Source: Microdochium bolleyi (Eukaryota; Ascomycota; Sordariomycetes; Xylariales; Microdochiaceae). Taken from it: a DNA stretch of 64,000 nt. The notes below the pieces were generated by a model, which searched no databases, had not been told where the DNA came from, and saw only the letters and a list, made by a program, of their open reading frames with translations. This document shows positions 46,665-57,276 of this stretch, piece by piece; position 1 is the first letter of the stretch, and each line of letters opens with the position of its first letter. The position numbers and the translations under genes were made by a program. The stretch covers positions 3,906,001-3,970,000 of the forward strand of contig KQ964247.1 in NCBI GenBank assembly GCA_001566295.1, written 5' to 3'.

Positions 46665-46774
46665 GGTTCAGAGGTTCAGCGGCCCAGAGTTTAGAGGTCC
46701 AAAGGTCCAGAAGTCTAGGGGTTTAGGGGTTTAGAGGTCCAGAGGTCCGGAGTTCAACGGTCCAGAAGTTTAGA
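46665..46774. repeat. 8-bp degenerate tandem repeat, about 14 units
   Basis: About fourteen head-to-tail units of consensus GGTYYAGA (GGTTCAGA, GGTCCAGA, GGTTTAGA and variants). The array ends next to the TATA box of the Zn2Cys6 gene, so it sits in that gene's upstream control region. Confidence 0.85.
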
Positions 46775-48054
46775 GGACTTCCACGTCTTTCGTCGATTCT
46801 TGATATGGAGGGATAATCCTGGTGTTAGCAATGCGAGACTTCAGCAGATCTTTCTTCCCTATCAGACGAGCTCGGTGAGTTTTGTCCACACCTTTGCCTG
46901 GTCTTAGTTCGGGACTTGGAAATCAGTCGGAAAGGTTGGGCTTGTAAAATGTCAATAACCTTGCCCAACATTGCCATGCCAGGGTGTGAAGTATATATGG
47001 TAGCGCCAACAGTCACAGAAACTGTGCATCAAGTCATAGCTTCAGTGTTTTGCAGCTTTCACTGTCCAACTGAAGCCTGCGCGTGATTTCTCCGAACCTT
47101 CATCCGATCAAACAAACGCAGTAGCTAGAATCGAAGGTATCGCGAAGTACGATGCTTTGAAGGATCCCAAACACGACTGCACTGTGCACTTTGTGATATC
47201 ATCCAAAAGGGCGTGCCACGACTTGGTGCAGATACTGGTGTATTTTAGCACCACTGTTGTGCATACTCCTAAAACACAAAGACGCTCGGATGGGCTTTGA
47301 TTGTGCTTACAGTAAGAGTATCGCACCGACTTTGTGATTCTGATAATCCCTTACGGGGCACTCCATACCGATATTATTCCCTCGCATTCATAGTCCGATC
47401 AGCCGCTCATATCACTTATCAGATTGGCACGGACAATGATCCGATTTTGAAGTTGATACGAAGCCTGCTAGCTAACATTCTGATCTCGCAATAGGGCTGA
47501 CCTCGCCGCAGCGAATGTCACCGCGGCTGAGACGCCAGAAAAACTTGCAAGGCTTGTTAGTTGAATCAAGCCACAGTGGGACTTCATCTCGCCACGAGCT
47601 GCACCCCCAATGGACACCAAAGAGGGTTGCCCCACTCCAAATTGGCAAGCCAGTGGGCGTGTCCTCGCGCACAAGTTAGGGTCATGGCAGTTGAATGTAG
47701 ACCATTTCAAGTGAGAAATTCCAGAATCAGATGAACGGGAAATCCCTATGTTCTGTGTAGTTAGGATGGGTGCTTGTGTTTGTGGTGTGCTGAAAGCTGA
47801 ATTGCAGGTTGTCCAATAGTCGCTCAATGATGCATTAGCCTTCCCTTTGCCAGAGTCTAGGCCTACAGGGAGGAGTAGCTTGACTGCACGAGAGGCTCTC
47901 TTTGCTTCCTGTTATTTTTACAAAAGAAAGTGCCATGTCCGCTTCCACAGACTTGTGGCCGGTGGCCGATAAGTGTATTAGGACCGTGCAGTCCTCGATC
48001 CGACCTCTACCACATTGCAGAGACATCAACAACTTTTAAACCAAGACAGTCACG
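46775..48054. other. intergenic, no gene seen
   Basis: AT-richer interval. Short open frames on both strands have no recognisable features. It presumably carries the promoter of the gene at 48055. Confidence 0.55.
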
Positions 48055-49293
48055 ATGCCGAGCACGATCCCATACGACCCTAGCCTGGCGCTCATCAGCG
48101 TGGTTCACCCAGATGCCATCAAGCACACCCAAGAGGTCACGAGACTTCAGGAGGGCGTCAACGCCGCTGAGGAGAATCTCGGCTCGCTCATGTCGTCGAA
48201 GCGCAGCCTAGAGATGACGAAAGCAGAGCTGAAGAACCTCGGTATCGACACGCACCAACTTGACGCCGAGATGAGCAGACTGGTCAGGGACATTGACGCT
48301 GCGACGGCAAAGTACGCGCAGGCCAAGGTCGTCGCGGCACCCCAGATCGCCCTGCTGCGCCAGGAGATCCGCGCGAAGTCGGCGAAGCTCGAGAGCCCCG
48401 TGGACCAAGCACGGAGCACGGCCAAGACGCTACCGCTTGCGGCAGACACCCTCAATGTAGACGTGCAGTGGTTCGCGTTCGAGAAAACCACGCAGAACTC
48501 GGGAGCGCATGCCAGACAGGTCGCCTCCCATGTCGCGGGACTGATCCGCGGCGTCCTTGGCGCCGACAGGGCGACCGCGGCAAGCGACGCGGTGTATGCG
48601 CAGCTGCGGCGCCGGACCGAGACCGGGGATGTCGTGGGCACTCTAGTACTCACCATCAGCTGTGCTCATAGGAACGCCTCCGTGCTGGCTCCCTTTGCTT
48701 TAGACATCGACAAGGCCATTGAACTCTGGAACGACCTATTCCCTGGCAGGAGGCTGGACACAACCGACGAGAAAAAACTGATCGCATGCGCAGTCAACGG
48801 AGACGTCTTGGACGCGGAACATAGAGAGCGATTCTCCATTGTCTCCGGCACGACGTTTGGGTCTAGCTTCATCGGCGTTGTGCACGTCCAGTCGGCGAAC
48901 GACCTGGACGAATTTGGCTCTGTTATCACAAACTTGCAGAGCAGGCTAGGCGCGGGAAACTGGGTATCCGACATGGGGAGCGGAAGAGGTGCCAACGCAG
49001 GATTAGCCAATGAGCTCAGGAATATGCTGAGCCAGGATGGTGTCCGATTCGAAGTGACATTATTCACGAATGGCGAGCCCTCATCGAACATGGGCAACGG
49101 CGAGGACAAGAGGACAGACGTCAACGGGATGCTGGTGAATCTAGAACAGTACTTCAAGGAGGCTGGGGAGGGCAAATCGGGGGTGCCCATAAACTATTAC
49201 CTCAAAGACTTCGACATGAGGACGCTGGCAGAGTTATGGTTGATTAAGTACTCTCCAGGCTTCCTTGGTTCCGCGAAGTTTGACGAGAATTAG
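48055..49293 (+). CDS. conserved-looking coiled-coil protein of unknown function, 412 aa
   Basis: Single exon starting MPSTIPYDPSLALISVVHPDAI. Residues about 20-120 are heptad-rich and charged (EVTRLQEGVNAAEENL onward), predicting a long coiled coil. A mixed alpha/beta region follows with GTLVLTISCAHRNASVLAPFALDIDKA, SGTTFGSSFIGVVHV and a C-terminal GVPINYYLKDFDMRTLAELWLIKY motif that ends close to the stop. No signal peptide or membrane segment is evident, so it is probably cytosolic. The motifs seem to recur in an uncharacterised fungal family, by memory only. I cannot assign a function. The downstream minus-strand HET relic converges on it, with only 72 bp between the stops. Confidence 0.78.
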   Translation: MPSTIPYDPSLALISVVHPDAIKHTQEVTRLQEGVNAAEENLGSLMSSKRSLEMTKAELKNLGIDTHQLDAEMSRLVRDIDAATAKYAQAKVVAAPQIALLRQEIRAKSAKLESPVDQARSTAKTLPLAADTLNVDVQWFAFEKTTQNSGAHARQVASHVAGLIRGVLGADRATAASDAVYAQLRRRTETGDVVGTLVLTISCAHRNASVLAPFALDIDKAIELWNDLFPGRRLDTTDEKKLIACAVNGDVLDAEHRERFSIVSGTTFGSSFIGVVHVQSANDLDEFGSVITNLQSRLGAGNWVSDMGSGRGANAGLANELRNMLSQDGVRFEVTLFTNGEPSSNMGNGEDKRTDVNGMLVNLEQYFKEAGEGKSGVPINYYLKDFDMRTLAELWLIKYSPGFLGSAKFDEN

Positions 49294-49365
49294 TCTGGCA
49301 GGAAGGTCTAGGTGCTCATCAAATTGGATAGGTGCCGCCAAGCGTGATGATTTTAGGATCACCAA

Positions 49366-51363
49366 CTAAACCAAATCCACTTCCTCAACTTCCTGGTCGC
49401 AGACCCCACGCCAGTACTCCGCGTCATAGTCATCCCTGACTTCGAACCCATCGATGAATGGCCAGTCGACGAATCGGTGAAGGGGTGCATCATCGCTACA
49501 TGGACGAAACACCATGCAGCCCGTGCCGCGCGCAATGACTACCTTGTCCCCGACCTCCAGGCTCGACAACGCGATGCCGAAACGGCCCGTGTCGGTAACA
49601 AACAGCGCCTGCCCAGGTAGGCAGCTCTCCGCGATCTCGGCCTCGCAGAAGGCGCTCACTCGTCCTGGCAGGATGTCACATTTGTGAAGTCTGGTCCAGA
49701 AACGAACGTCGTCTTCTTCGTACGCGGGCAGGGTCGACGAGCTACAGGGCCCAAATTGTCTCGCTGCCCGGGCGAGGCGCTGCGCGAGATTGCCGACTGG
49801 TCTGATACTAGCCAAGAAGTCGTGGTACAGAGGGTGTGATGTATGCATGTCTGCTGTAATACCGTCTGAGGACGTAACTTCGAAAGCCGCTGCAATGACG
49901 CTGAGCAGTTCTGCCATCATGTCGATGATTTTCCCCGTTGTGTCCGGGAACTTGATGACCATCGAAACTCGGCCCACGAGCCTTGCACTCAAGGAGAGCA
50001 CGTCATGCTCTTTATCCGCACACTCTATCGTAACCCACTGCATCGGCGGTTCTTCCGGCAGCAGATCCAGAGATCGCAGAAGGGCCTGGTCGCTGCTGTT
50101 TACCTTCCGCCGCCGTGCCGCCAGATCTGGCAGCCAGGTTGGGTAGCTCTCCTCACAGGCTACGCCATGATCGCAGTGTTCGCCATGCGTGGAGCTCCCG
50201 AGCTGCGGATAAGGCATATAGTGCTTGAGAACCTCGAGCCACCAGCATTTCGCCTCGCAAAGGTGTATGTAGAACAGCGCGTCCATGAGAACGCGCTGCG
50301 GCGGGACCGAGTACGTGACTCGGAGATACCGAGCTCTGGCTTCTTGCACGACGCTGTGGTCCACGTCGTTCTGCAGTCCAAGCAGTGAGAAGACCTTGTC
50401 GCGGGGATCCTGGCATTCGCGTTCGACGGTCACCAGGAGGGTTCTGAGGAGCCGGAATTCGAGGTTGTTGGACCCGACCGCGAACGATTGTAGGCGGTCG
50501 GACAGCTGAACCATGTCCCAGATTTTGCCCTCGGGTTTGAAGGCATGACGGAGCATGCCAGGATGGCTGAAACCCTCGACGATACGAGCTTCAATTTGAC
50601 TGAGTGATCCTGGGTCGCGTTGGAGGATTTCGTCAACTTCAGCAGACACAAATGAAGGCATGGGAAGGAGATACGTTTCGACGATATCGAATCGGCGGAT
50701 CCTGCCGCCCAAGACGAAGCAGGCTCTGTCTTTGGCGAGTACTGCTTCCTGGAACGTCCACATCCGTTGAAAATATGGAAGACTGTTGAACTCGCCCTGA
50801 CCGTGCATCATATGTATAAAGGCCAGAACGTAGTCTGGTTTCGTCGCTCTCGGACTCCACGAAATAATCCTGAACAGCGATCGCCAAAACTGCTCCGCCA
50901 ACTCGTGGTGGAAGGTCCGCCTGCCGAGCTTATGGGCAAGCCGCACGCCCCAGTGCAGATATGCATCCATGCGTGGGGTCGACTTGCTCCCGAGCCAGCA
51001 GAGAACCCTTGTCGAGTCCTGATACACGCGGCTCATGAGGCCAATCTGGGTGGCCTTCTCGTCGAGGTCGGCCTGGTTGATGCAGATGGCGTCAGCCCAG
51101 ATGGGCAGGCCGGGGCATCAGTCTCGATACCAGTGCAGAGCTTCGTACAGGTTCTGCGTGACCGAGACGGGTGTGCCATTGACGGTGATCGTCTGCGTGC
51201 GGCTCGGGTCACCCCACACATACGATAGTGCGATGAATCGGGGATTCTCGTCCAAGGATATGACCCTGAGCGAGAACACCAGATCAAGCAGTGCGTTGGG
51301 AAGCAGCTGAAGCACACGGATCTCGGCCCTGCCGGGGTCGAGATATGTACAAGACAGCGACAT
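49366..51363 (-). pseudogene. HET-domain (heterokaryon incompatibility) gene with internal stop
   Basis: HET-domain proteins trigger non-self recognition and cell death in filamentous fungi. The reading frame runs on the minus strand from an ATG at 51363 (another in frame at 51393) through the HET signature: FIALSYVWGDPS, then IWADAICINQADLDEKATQIGLMSRVYQ and MWTFQEAVLAKD. An in-frame TGA at 51118-51120 interrupts it exactly between the first two blocks, after ALHWYRD. Everything beyond it stays in one frame for 583 codons. No intron can remove the stop without deleting the conserved DAICINQ block or shifting frame. It is therefore a pseudogene by a single nonsense change, a silenced allele, or a sequencing error. 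Translation from the internal ATG at 51036 would lack half of the domain. Confidence 0.82.
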
Positions 51364-51694
51364 GCTGAAATCCGGCCTTCCTCTGTTGCACATGCTGTGG
51401 TACTCTGATGAGGCGCGAATGCTGCTGACAGAACTCTTCAGACGTGTCACCAAGAGCTGGGACAAGGATCATCGTACGTACAGACACTAACCCTGCACAA
51501 AAAACACCGAGTCATGTCCCGCTGGAGATATTGTTCAACCACGACAGGGGCTTTCACCCTTCCCCCGCACGCTACCCCTGCGCCCGGGTCATGGTCCCCG
51601 AACTTGATGCGGCATCTTTCTCCGCCCGTGGCCTCGAGCTGACTTCCGACCTCGCTGATGCGAGACGTGGTAAGTCGCCAGAGCAGATGCGACC

Positions 51695-54124
51695 ATGTCG
51701 GCGCACCTCAAGAGGAAGAGAGGCGATGGCGCAGACGGGGCCAACCGCACCCACGAGTCGCGCAAGATGGTGGCAACTGCAGCGTGCACTGCCTGCCGCA
51801 AGCAAAAGGTGTGTACTACTCCCATCTCACAGTATGCCCGCCCGAGATCACCCACTCATGCTTTATTATATGTTGACATGTGGCCCCCCCTCCAGATCAA
51901 GTGTGACATGCCCAGCGAGGCGCCGCCGTGTTCACGGTGCCAGCGGCGAGGCCTGGCGTGTGTGCTGCACACGGCCACGCTGCGCAATGGAGTGACCACG
52001 GACCACAGGCAGGTCAGCCTGCTGAGCGACGATGTCGCCAGTCTTTACGCGACCCTGCAGGCCGTCTGCGGACGACTGGACATGGAACCACCCCGGCCGC
52101 TCCGGTCAACGCACGACGGGAGCCCAGAGAACGGCAACTCGGCACAGTCTGCCATCGACGACGCCGAGGTCTACGAGCTATCAGCGCCAGCATCGCCCTC
52201 GGCCCTGCAGGCCCCAATACACCCTTACCTCAGCAGTGCACACGAGAAGCAGGATTCAGCCTTGACCAACGGCGGCGGAAATCACGCGGCGGCGGCGGAG
52301 AGACCAGCACGGGGGAAGACGAGCTCAGAACGACAAGACCTGGTCAGCAAAGGTCTCTTGACCGCGGAGATTGCAGAGCTCCTTGTGCAGCGGTACCTGC
52401 TACACTTTGATCGCTTCCTCTACGGCATTGCCAGACACTACAACAACGCGGCGGAGGTGCGCACGGCGTCGCCCACGCTCCTGGCTGCCATGTGTGCCGT
52501 TTCCGCTTTCCACGACCTGGACCACAAGGACGTCTTTGGGGTGTGCTACAAGGAATACCGCGCCCTGGTATCTGCGTCGCTGTTCGACAAGAGGGGCATC
52601 GAGTATATCCGTGCTCTGTGCATTGGCACGTTCTGGCTCCTCGACTCGTCCCGGATCCTCTTGAGCGATGCGGTACGGAGGGCTGCCGACTGCCGCCTGC
52701 ACTCCCACTTCCGACGGCTGCGGACCGCTGCGACTTCACCACGTGGCGGCACCTCCACGTCTCCGGCGTCTGTAGCAACAGCAGCAGCAGCAGCAGCATC
52801 AGTCGTTGAGAAGCAAGGCGCCGTAGGTAACAAGTCAGATGAGAACAATGAGGACGACGCCAGAGACAAGATCAGACTCTGGTACCTGCTCTTCATCTCT
52901 GACCGGCACTTGACGATACTGCACAACCGGGACTCGTTGATATGGCAGGAAAAGGACGCGATCGACAACAGGGACATGTTCCTGGCGAATGATGCCAACG
53001 GCGGTGTCGCGTCCGAGACTTCGAATCTGGATGTGCGCCTGATGTCGCAGGTGTCGCTCCTCGTCATCATGGGCCACATTCGAGACGTGATCGGCGGGTC
53101 CGAGCAGGGGAAGCCTATACCCAAGAGCTTTGGTGTCCAGTTCTCTCACTTTGCCCATGAGCTCGACCAGTGGTACGACAAGTTTGTGCCGTCTTTCGGT
53201 ATGTTCACGGTCTATCCACCCCCGTACTCTGACGCTCTCTTTCGTCCTAGTCCCTTGACGGAACAACCAGACCTGTAAGCACCGCTCAGTTCCTCATGCT
53301 AATATCTTGCTCTCCTCAAACCAACAGAACCCGACCAGCACATCGGTACCTTCCCCCTCGCCGGCCTGAAAATGCATTACCAGTACGCCCGGCTGTACCT
53401 CGCGCACCACATCTTCCGCGGCCTGGCGCCGGGACAGCCCATCGCGGCGCACTTCCTGCCGCAGGCGCTGGCCGCGCGTTCGGCGGCGCTCGCCGTCTTC
53501 GCCGTGGTGCTCGAGGACGAGGCCTTTGGCGCCAACATTGTCGGCATGCCCGTGTACTTCCACGTCATGATCTCGTTCGCGGGCCACTTCCTGCTGTCCG
53601 AGGTCGTCATGAAGCACCGCGAGCAGCTCGGCATCGTGGCGGCCGAGGGCCCTCTCGGCCAGGTGGACCAGGACCTCGGGCGCGTGGCGGCCGTGCTGAC
53701 GCTGCTCGCGAGGAGCGCGCGGGCGGTGCCGCGGCAGCACCCGATCGCCCGCGCGGTGGCGGGTCTGACGCGCAGGCTCGAGGAGTGCACGGCGGCACTG
53801 GGCACGGGGTCGATCCTGGTGGACAGCCCGTTCCAGAGCCTCCACCACCACCAGGCCCCGACAGGCGATGCCGGTGTTGGTGCTGGACCTGGTATCGCTG
53901 GTGGTGGTGGTGGTGGTGCGGCGGCGCCGTTCATGACGGGGCTAAGTGGCGGCCACATCGATGTGAGGCAGCCGATGGCAGACACCATGATCTTCCCCTC
54001 GTCGACATCGGCGTTAGACTTTGGCGCAATGGGTGGCCTGTCCGAGGACTTGCTGTACCCGGACTTTGGGGATTTCGACATGGTCTTTGCAGAGCCGCAT
54101 GCTCATTTCGGTCCCAGGTCGTAG
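51695..54124 (+). CDS. Zn2Cys6 transcription factor (cluster regulator candidate), 737 aa
   Basis: Exons 51695-51808, 51896-53198 and 53328-54124 join to 737 residues. The zinc cluster cysteines are C31, C34, C41, C50, C53 and C60 (C-x2-C-x6-C-x8-C-x2-C-x6-C). The first intron (87 bp, a multiple of three without stops) splits the cluster between the second and third cysteines, a typical position in such genes. The middle region carries TAEIAELLVQRYLLHFDRFLYGI, a fungal_trans-like domain with LLAAMCAVSAFHD, an alanine-rich low-complexity linker (SPASVATAAAAAASVV), and DKIRLWYLLFISDRHLTILHNR. The last exon has a polyglycine and histidine-rich tail and an acidic end with DLLYPDFGDFDMVF, a possible activation motif. 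It is adjacent to the sugar-acid gene cluster and is the natural candidate to control it. Confidence 0.9.
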
Positions 54125-54381
54125 GCAGTGGGCTACGGACTGTTATCTATCCCGGGTGACCGAGTAGGACTGGGATGAAAGCAACAGTGGACCTCTGCAG
54201 GAAGAGCATGGAGCATGAGGACAAACAGTGCCTGAATTCTGGGTGTCACAGAGCAGATAGGTACATTATATACACAATATTGTATATACACAACAATGTT
54301 TTGATCCTCTCTGCCGACGTGATGATGAAGAAGGATAGTCATGCTCGCTTTCCCTCTCTGTCTCTGCCTCCGTGATACTTT

Positions 54382-56460
54382 CTACTTCGTGTTTACATCA
54401 TCGTCGTGGAACACCGTAGTCCCCCAGTTCGGCCGATTGAACCGTCTCGGACCAGCACTCCCCGCCAGCCCGTCGAGCTTGCGCATCTCCTCGTCTGACG
54501 GCACAAAGTTGTCCCTCAGATTCGCTGCGGTCCGGCCCGGGTTGACGCTCTTCGGGATGACACTCCACCCCTTGGCAACCCCCCAGCTCAGCAACACATT
54601 CGCCGTGCTCACCCCTCTGGCCTTGGCGATCTCCCTCACGACCGCCTCGTCATGTAACGTCGTGCTGCCTTCGACCGGCGCCCCGCCGAGCGGACCAAAG
54701 GCAGTCTGATGGATCCCCCGCGCCGCGCAGAGCGCGTGGAGCTTGTCCTGCGGCAGCAAGGGCTGCAGCTCGGTCTGGTTCACCGCGGGCACGACAGTCA
54801 CGCCGGGTGCAGAGAGCAGCTTCTCGAGGTTGACGGTCGAGAAGTTGGCCACGCCGATGGCGCGCACGCGCCCGGACCCGTCGCGCAGGATGCGCTCCAT
54901 CTCGCGCCAGGTGTCGCGGAAGTCCCACTCGGGATCGTGCACGGTGCGGTCCTCCTTGCCGTATCCTTCTGGTTCCGAAGCCGGCGGGAGCGTGACGGGC
55001 CAGTGCATGAGCCACAGGTCGACGTACTCGAGCCCCAGATCCCGCAGGGACTTGTCGAGCGCCTGGCTCGCCCGGCGGTGGTCCGAGGACCAGAGTTTGG
55101 TGGTCACAAAGTACTCGCCGCGCGGCACGGACGTCGCGCGCAGAACCTGCCCGATCTCGGCCTCGTTGTGGTACAGCGGCGCGCAGTCAAGGTGCCGGTA
55201 CCCCGCGGCGAAAGCGGCCTCCACGGCACGCCCGGCCTCCCCCGGCGCGGCCTTCCACGTGCCGAACCCGACGGCGGGGATCTGCGCGCCCGTGTTGAGC
55301 GTGAAGTGCGTCCGGAGGGAAGGCTGCTTGGTTGTGCTGCTCGTGACAGTAGCTTTAACTCCGTTGGTTTGCGGCTGGCGGCGCCTGGGTGCGATGGGGG
55401 GCAGAGCTAGGTCTGTCGCCTCGAGCACGCCCATGGTCCGCTGCGTGGCGGCCTGCAGCTCCGCCGACGCCGGGGCGTAGGGTTTCCGCGGGTAGAACGT
55501 CGCCGGGTTCGCGAGGCCCAGGCGGCGCCCGACAAAGTGGCCCGCGCCGTACTTTGTGGCGCTGAGGCCCTTCTTGCACGCGTACTCGGCAAGCGCCACC
55601 TGGCCCTGGAGCCTGCGCGCCTCATCCGTCCGGCCGGCCTGCCAGAGGGCGTACAGCTCTGTCACTGCGCGCGGGAAGACGTTGCCGATGCCCGTGACGC
55701 AGCCGATGCCGCCGGCGACGAGGCACGGCAGTAGCCAGTCGGACTGGCCCGAGAAGACGGCGAACTGGGACGGCGAAAACTGGGCTGTGAGGCACGAGAC
55801 CTTGCCGGCGTTGGCGCAGGTCAGCTTGACGCCGGCGATGTTGGGATGTGTTGCGAGTTCTGAGAGGACGTCGACACCGAGGTCGATGCCGGCTGTCACG
55901 CCGGGGAACTGATGGTCGTAAAGTCAGTATGACTTCCATATACCGCATCGCGGGCACAAGAAAAGAGAGAAAGTCATGTCACCCACATTGTAGATGATGA
56001 TGGGGATCCGGCTGTGGTCGGCCGCATCCCTGTAAAACGCCACAATGTCCTTGTTGCCGATCGCCTTGGGCCAGTAGCTTGGCGGCAGCAGCAGGGCAAA
56101 GTCGGCGCCCGCCTCGGTCGCGTCGTCGATGAGCCGGAACGTCTCGACTGTCGACTGCCCGCTCACGCCCGCGGCCAGTGGGAAGTCCGGCACGCCCAGG
56201 TCTGCGGCAGCCTTCCTCGCGAGACGGGTGATGGCGACGCGCTCCTCGGGCAGAAGCAGAGCGGCTTCGGCCGTGGAGCCCTGCAGCACGAGGCCATTGA
56301 CGCCGCTGGAGATGAGGTGGGTGAAGTAGGTGTGCATGGCGTCCATGTCCAGCTCCTGGAGGGGCGTGTCCTTGTAGAGAGAGACGACGGGGCACCAGAC
56401 CCCCGCCGGGACGGCCGGGGCGGCGTCTGAAGCGGCCTGAGGCGGGTCTGTGATGGACAT
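54382..56460 (-). CDS. bifunctional DapA-family aldolase / aldo-keto reductase fusion, 666 aa
   Basis: Exons 56460-55987 and 55908-54382 flank a 78-bp intron (donor GTGGGT, acceptor ATCAG). Residues about 18-320 are a class I DHDPS-superfamily aldolase: LQGSTAEAALL substrate loop, catalytic tyrosine Y157 (IIIYN) and Schiff-base lysine K186 (IAGVKLT). After a linker at 320-355 (rich in Pro, Arg, Thr and Ser), residues about 359-666 form an NADPH-type aldo-keto reductase: HFTLNTGAQIPAVGFGTWKA, tetrad D399, Y404, K429, H460 (LDCAPLY, TTKLW, LMHWP) and IPKSVNPGRTAANL for the cofactor phosphate. Both halves keep their catalytic residues and the frame is continuous. An obvious logic is aldol cleavage of a 2-keto-3-deoxy acid to pyruvate plus an aldehyde which the second domain reduces, like separate GaaC and reductase steps in fungal galacturonate catabolism. 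That role is inference. Confidence 0.88.
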
Positions 56461-57276
56461 GGCGAGGAGCGCAGGTTGATATTTGCGTCTCGTCTTGGTA
56501 TTGGGAGTAGATCAGACCGGCCAGTCTGCGGGTTCCCAGTGCTAAAGACTCAGGATGCAGTCAGCCATTTGACCGTGCTGGGTCGGTGGCCAGCTGCAGC
56601 GGTGCCGCAGTCGGACTCGAGGCTCTGGATCTGGCGACTGTCGTTGCTCCCCGCATCGATGCTCGGCAGTTGGCCGGTGCGAGAATGATGCCGTTGGAGG
56701 AAGTCGGTGGTAGGGGCCGGACGTCGGAGGCAGCCTCCGAGGTGGAGAGGGGATGGTGGAGGATCGGCAGGATCCCCGCGTTCGCCCACACGGTCCCCGC
56801 GTCTACCCCGAGACGAGGTCCCGGGCCCAGATTCCCACCTGGAGTCTCTGTCCAGGCCTGGGTAGAACAGAGATCAGTCCCAAGCGGTTGTGCATGCACC
56901 CAGCGGCAGCCTTAGAATGGAGCGAGAAGTCAAAGCATGGTGGCAATGGTTGGGATTCGGATGATGCTGGACTAGCAAATATCAGTGCGACTTATCTACT
57001 TTAATATTTATCTAAGTAGCGTACGTGCCTCCGTATCCGCCGCCTTGTGGTCTTGGGAGCGCTGCTGAGAAGAGAGCCTGTCTTTGTAATATACAGTCTA
57101 CCGCCGGCGCTACAGTACCCTTTCGCGAATAATGAAGAACATGCTATCAAATTTGCTACTTTGTTATTCACCTGTCGCTAGTCTTTGATAACCGGTTGGT
57201 TTCCTTTAAACCGGTTGCTAGTCCTAGTCACAGACATGCTAGCCTTGCTCTTCCGTCCGCCACCCCCAAACATCAC
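56461..57276. promoter_or_regulatory. promoter region of the aldolase-reductase fusion
   Basis: An 816-bp interval between the fusion's ATG and the stop codon of the next minus-strand gene. It contains the CGG palindrome listed separately and a GACCGGCCAGTC near-palindrome at about 56515. The distal part (56990-57230) is AT-rich and likely the 3' end of the dehydrogenase transcript. Confidence 0.5.
56724..56740. promoter_or_regulatory. candidate Zn2Cys6 site, CGG palindrome
   Basis: TCGGAGGCAGCCTCCGA is an inverted repeat of TCGGAGGC with one base between arms, about 265 bp upstream of the fusion's ATG. CGG/CCG inverted pairs are the usual binding form for Zn2Cys6 dimers. The half-site CGGAGGC recurs in the other cluster promoters. 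Confidence 0.45.

Noticed and set aside
53294..53851. Minus-strand frame opposite the last exon of the Zn2Cys6 gene
   Set aside because: Low-complexity Arg/His/Glu shadow of the sense exon with no domain.
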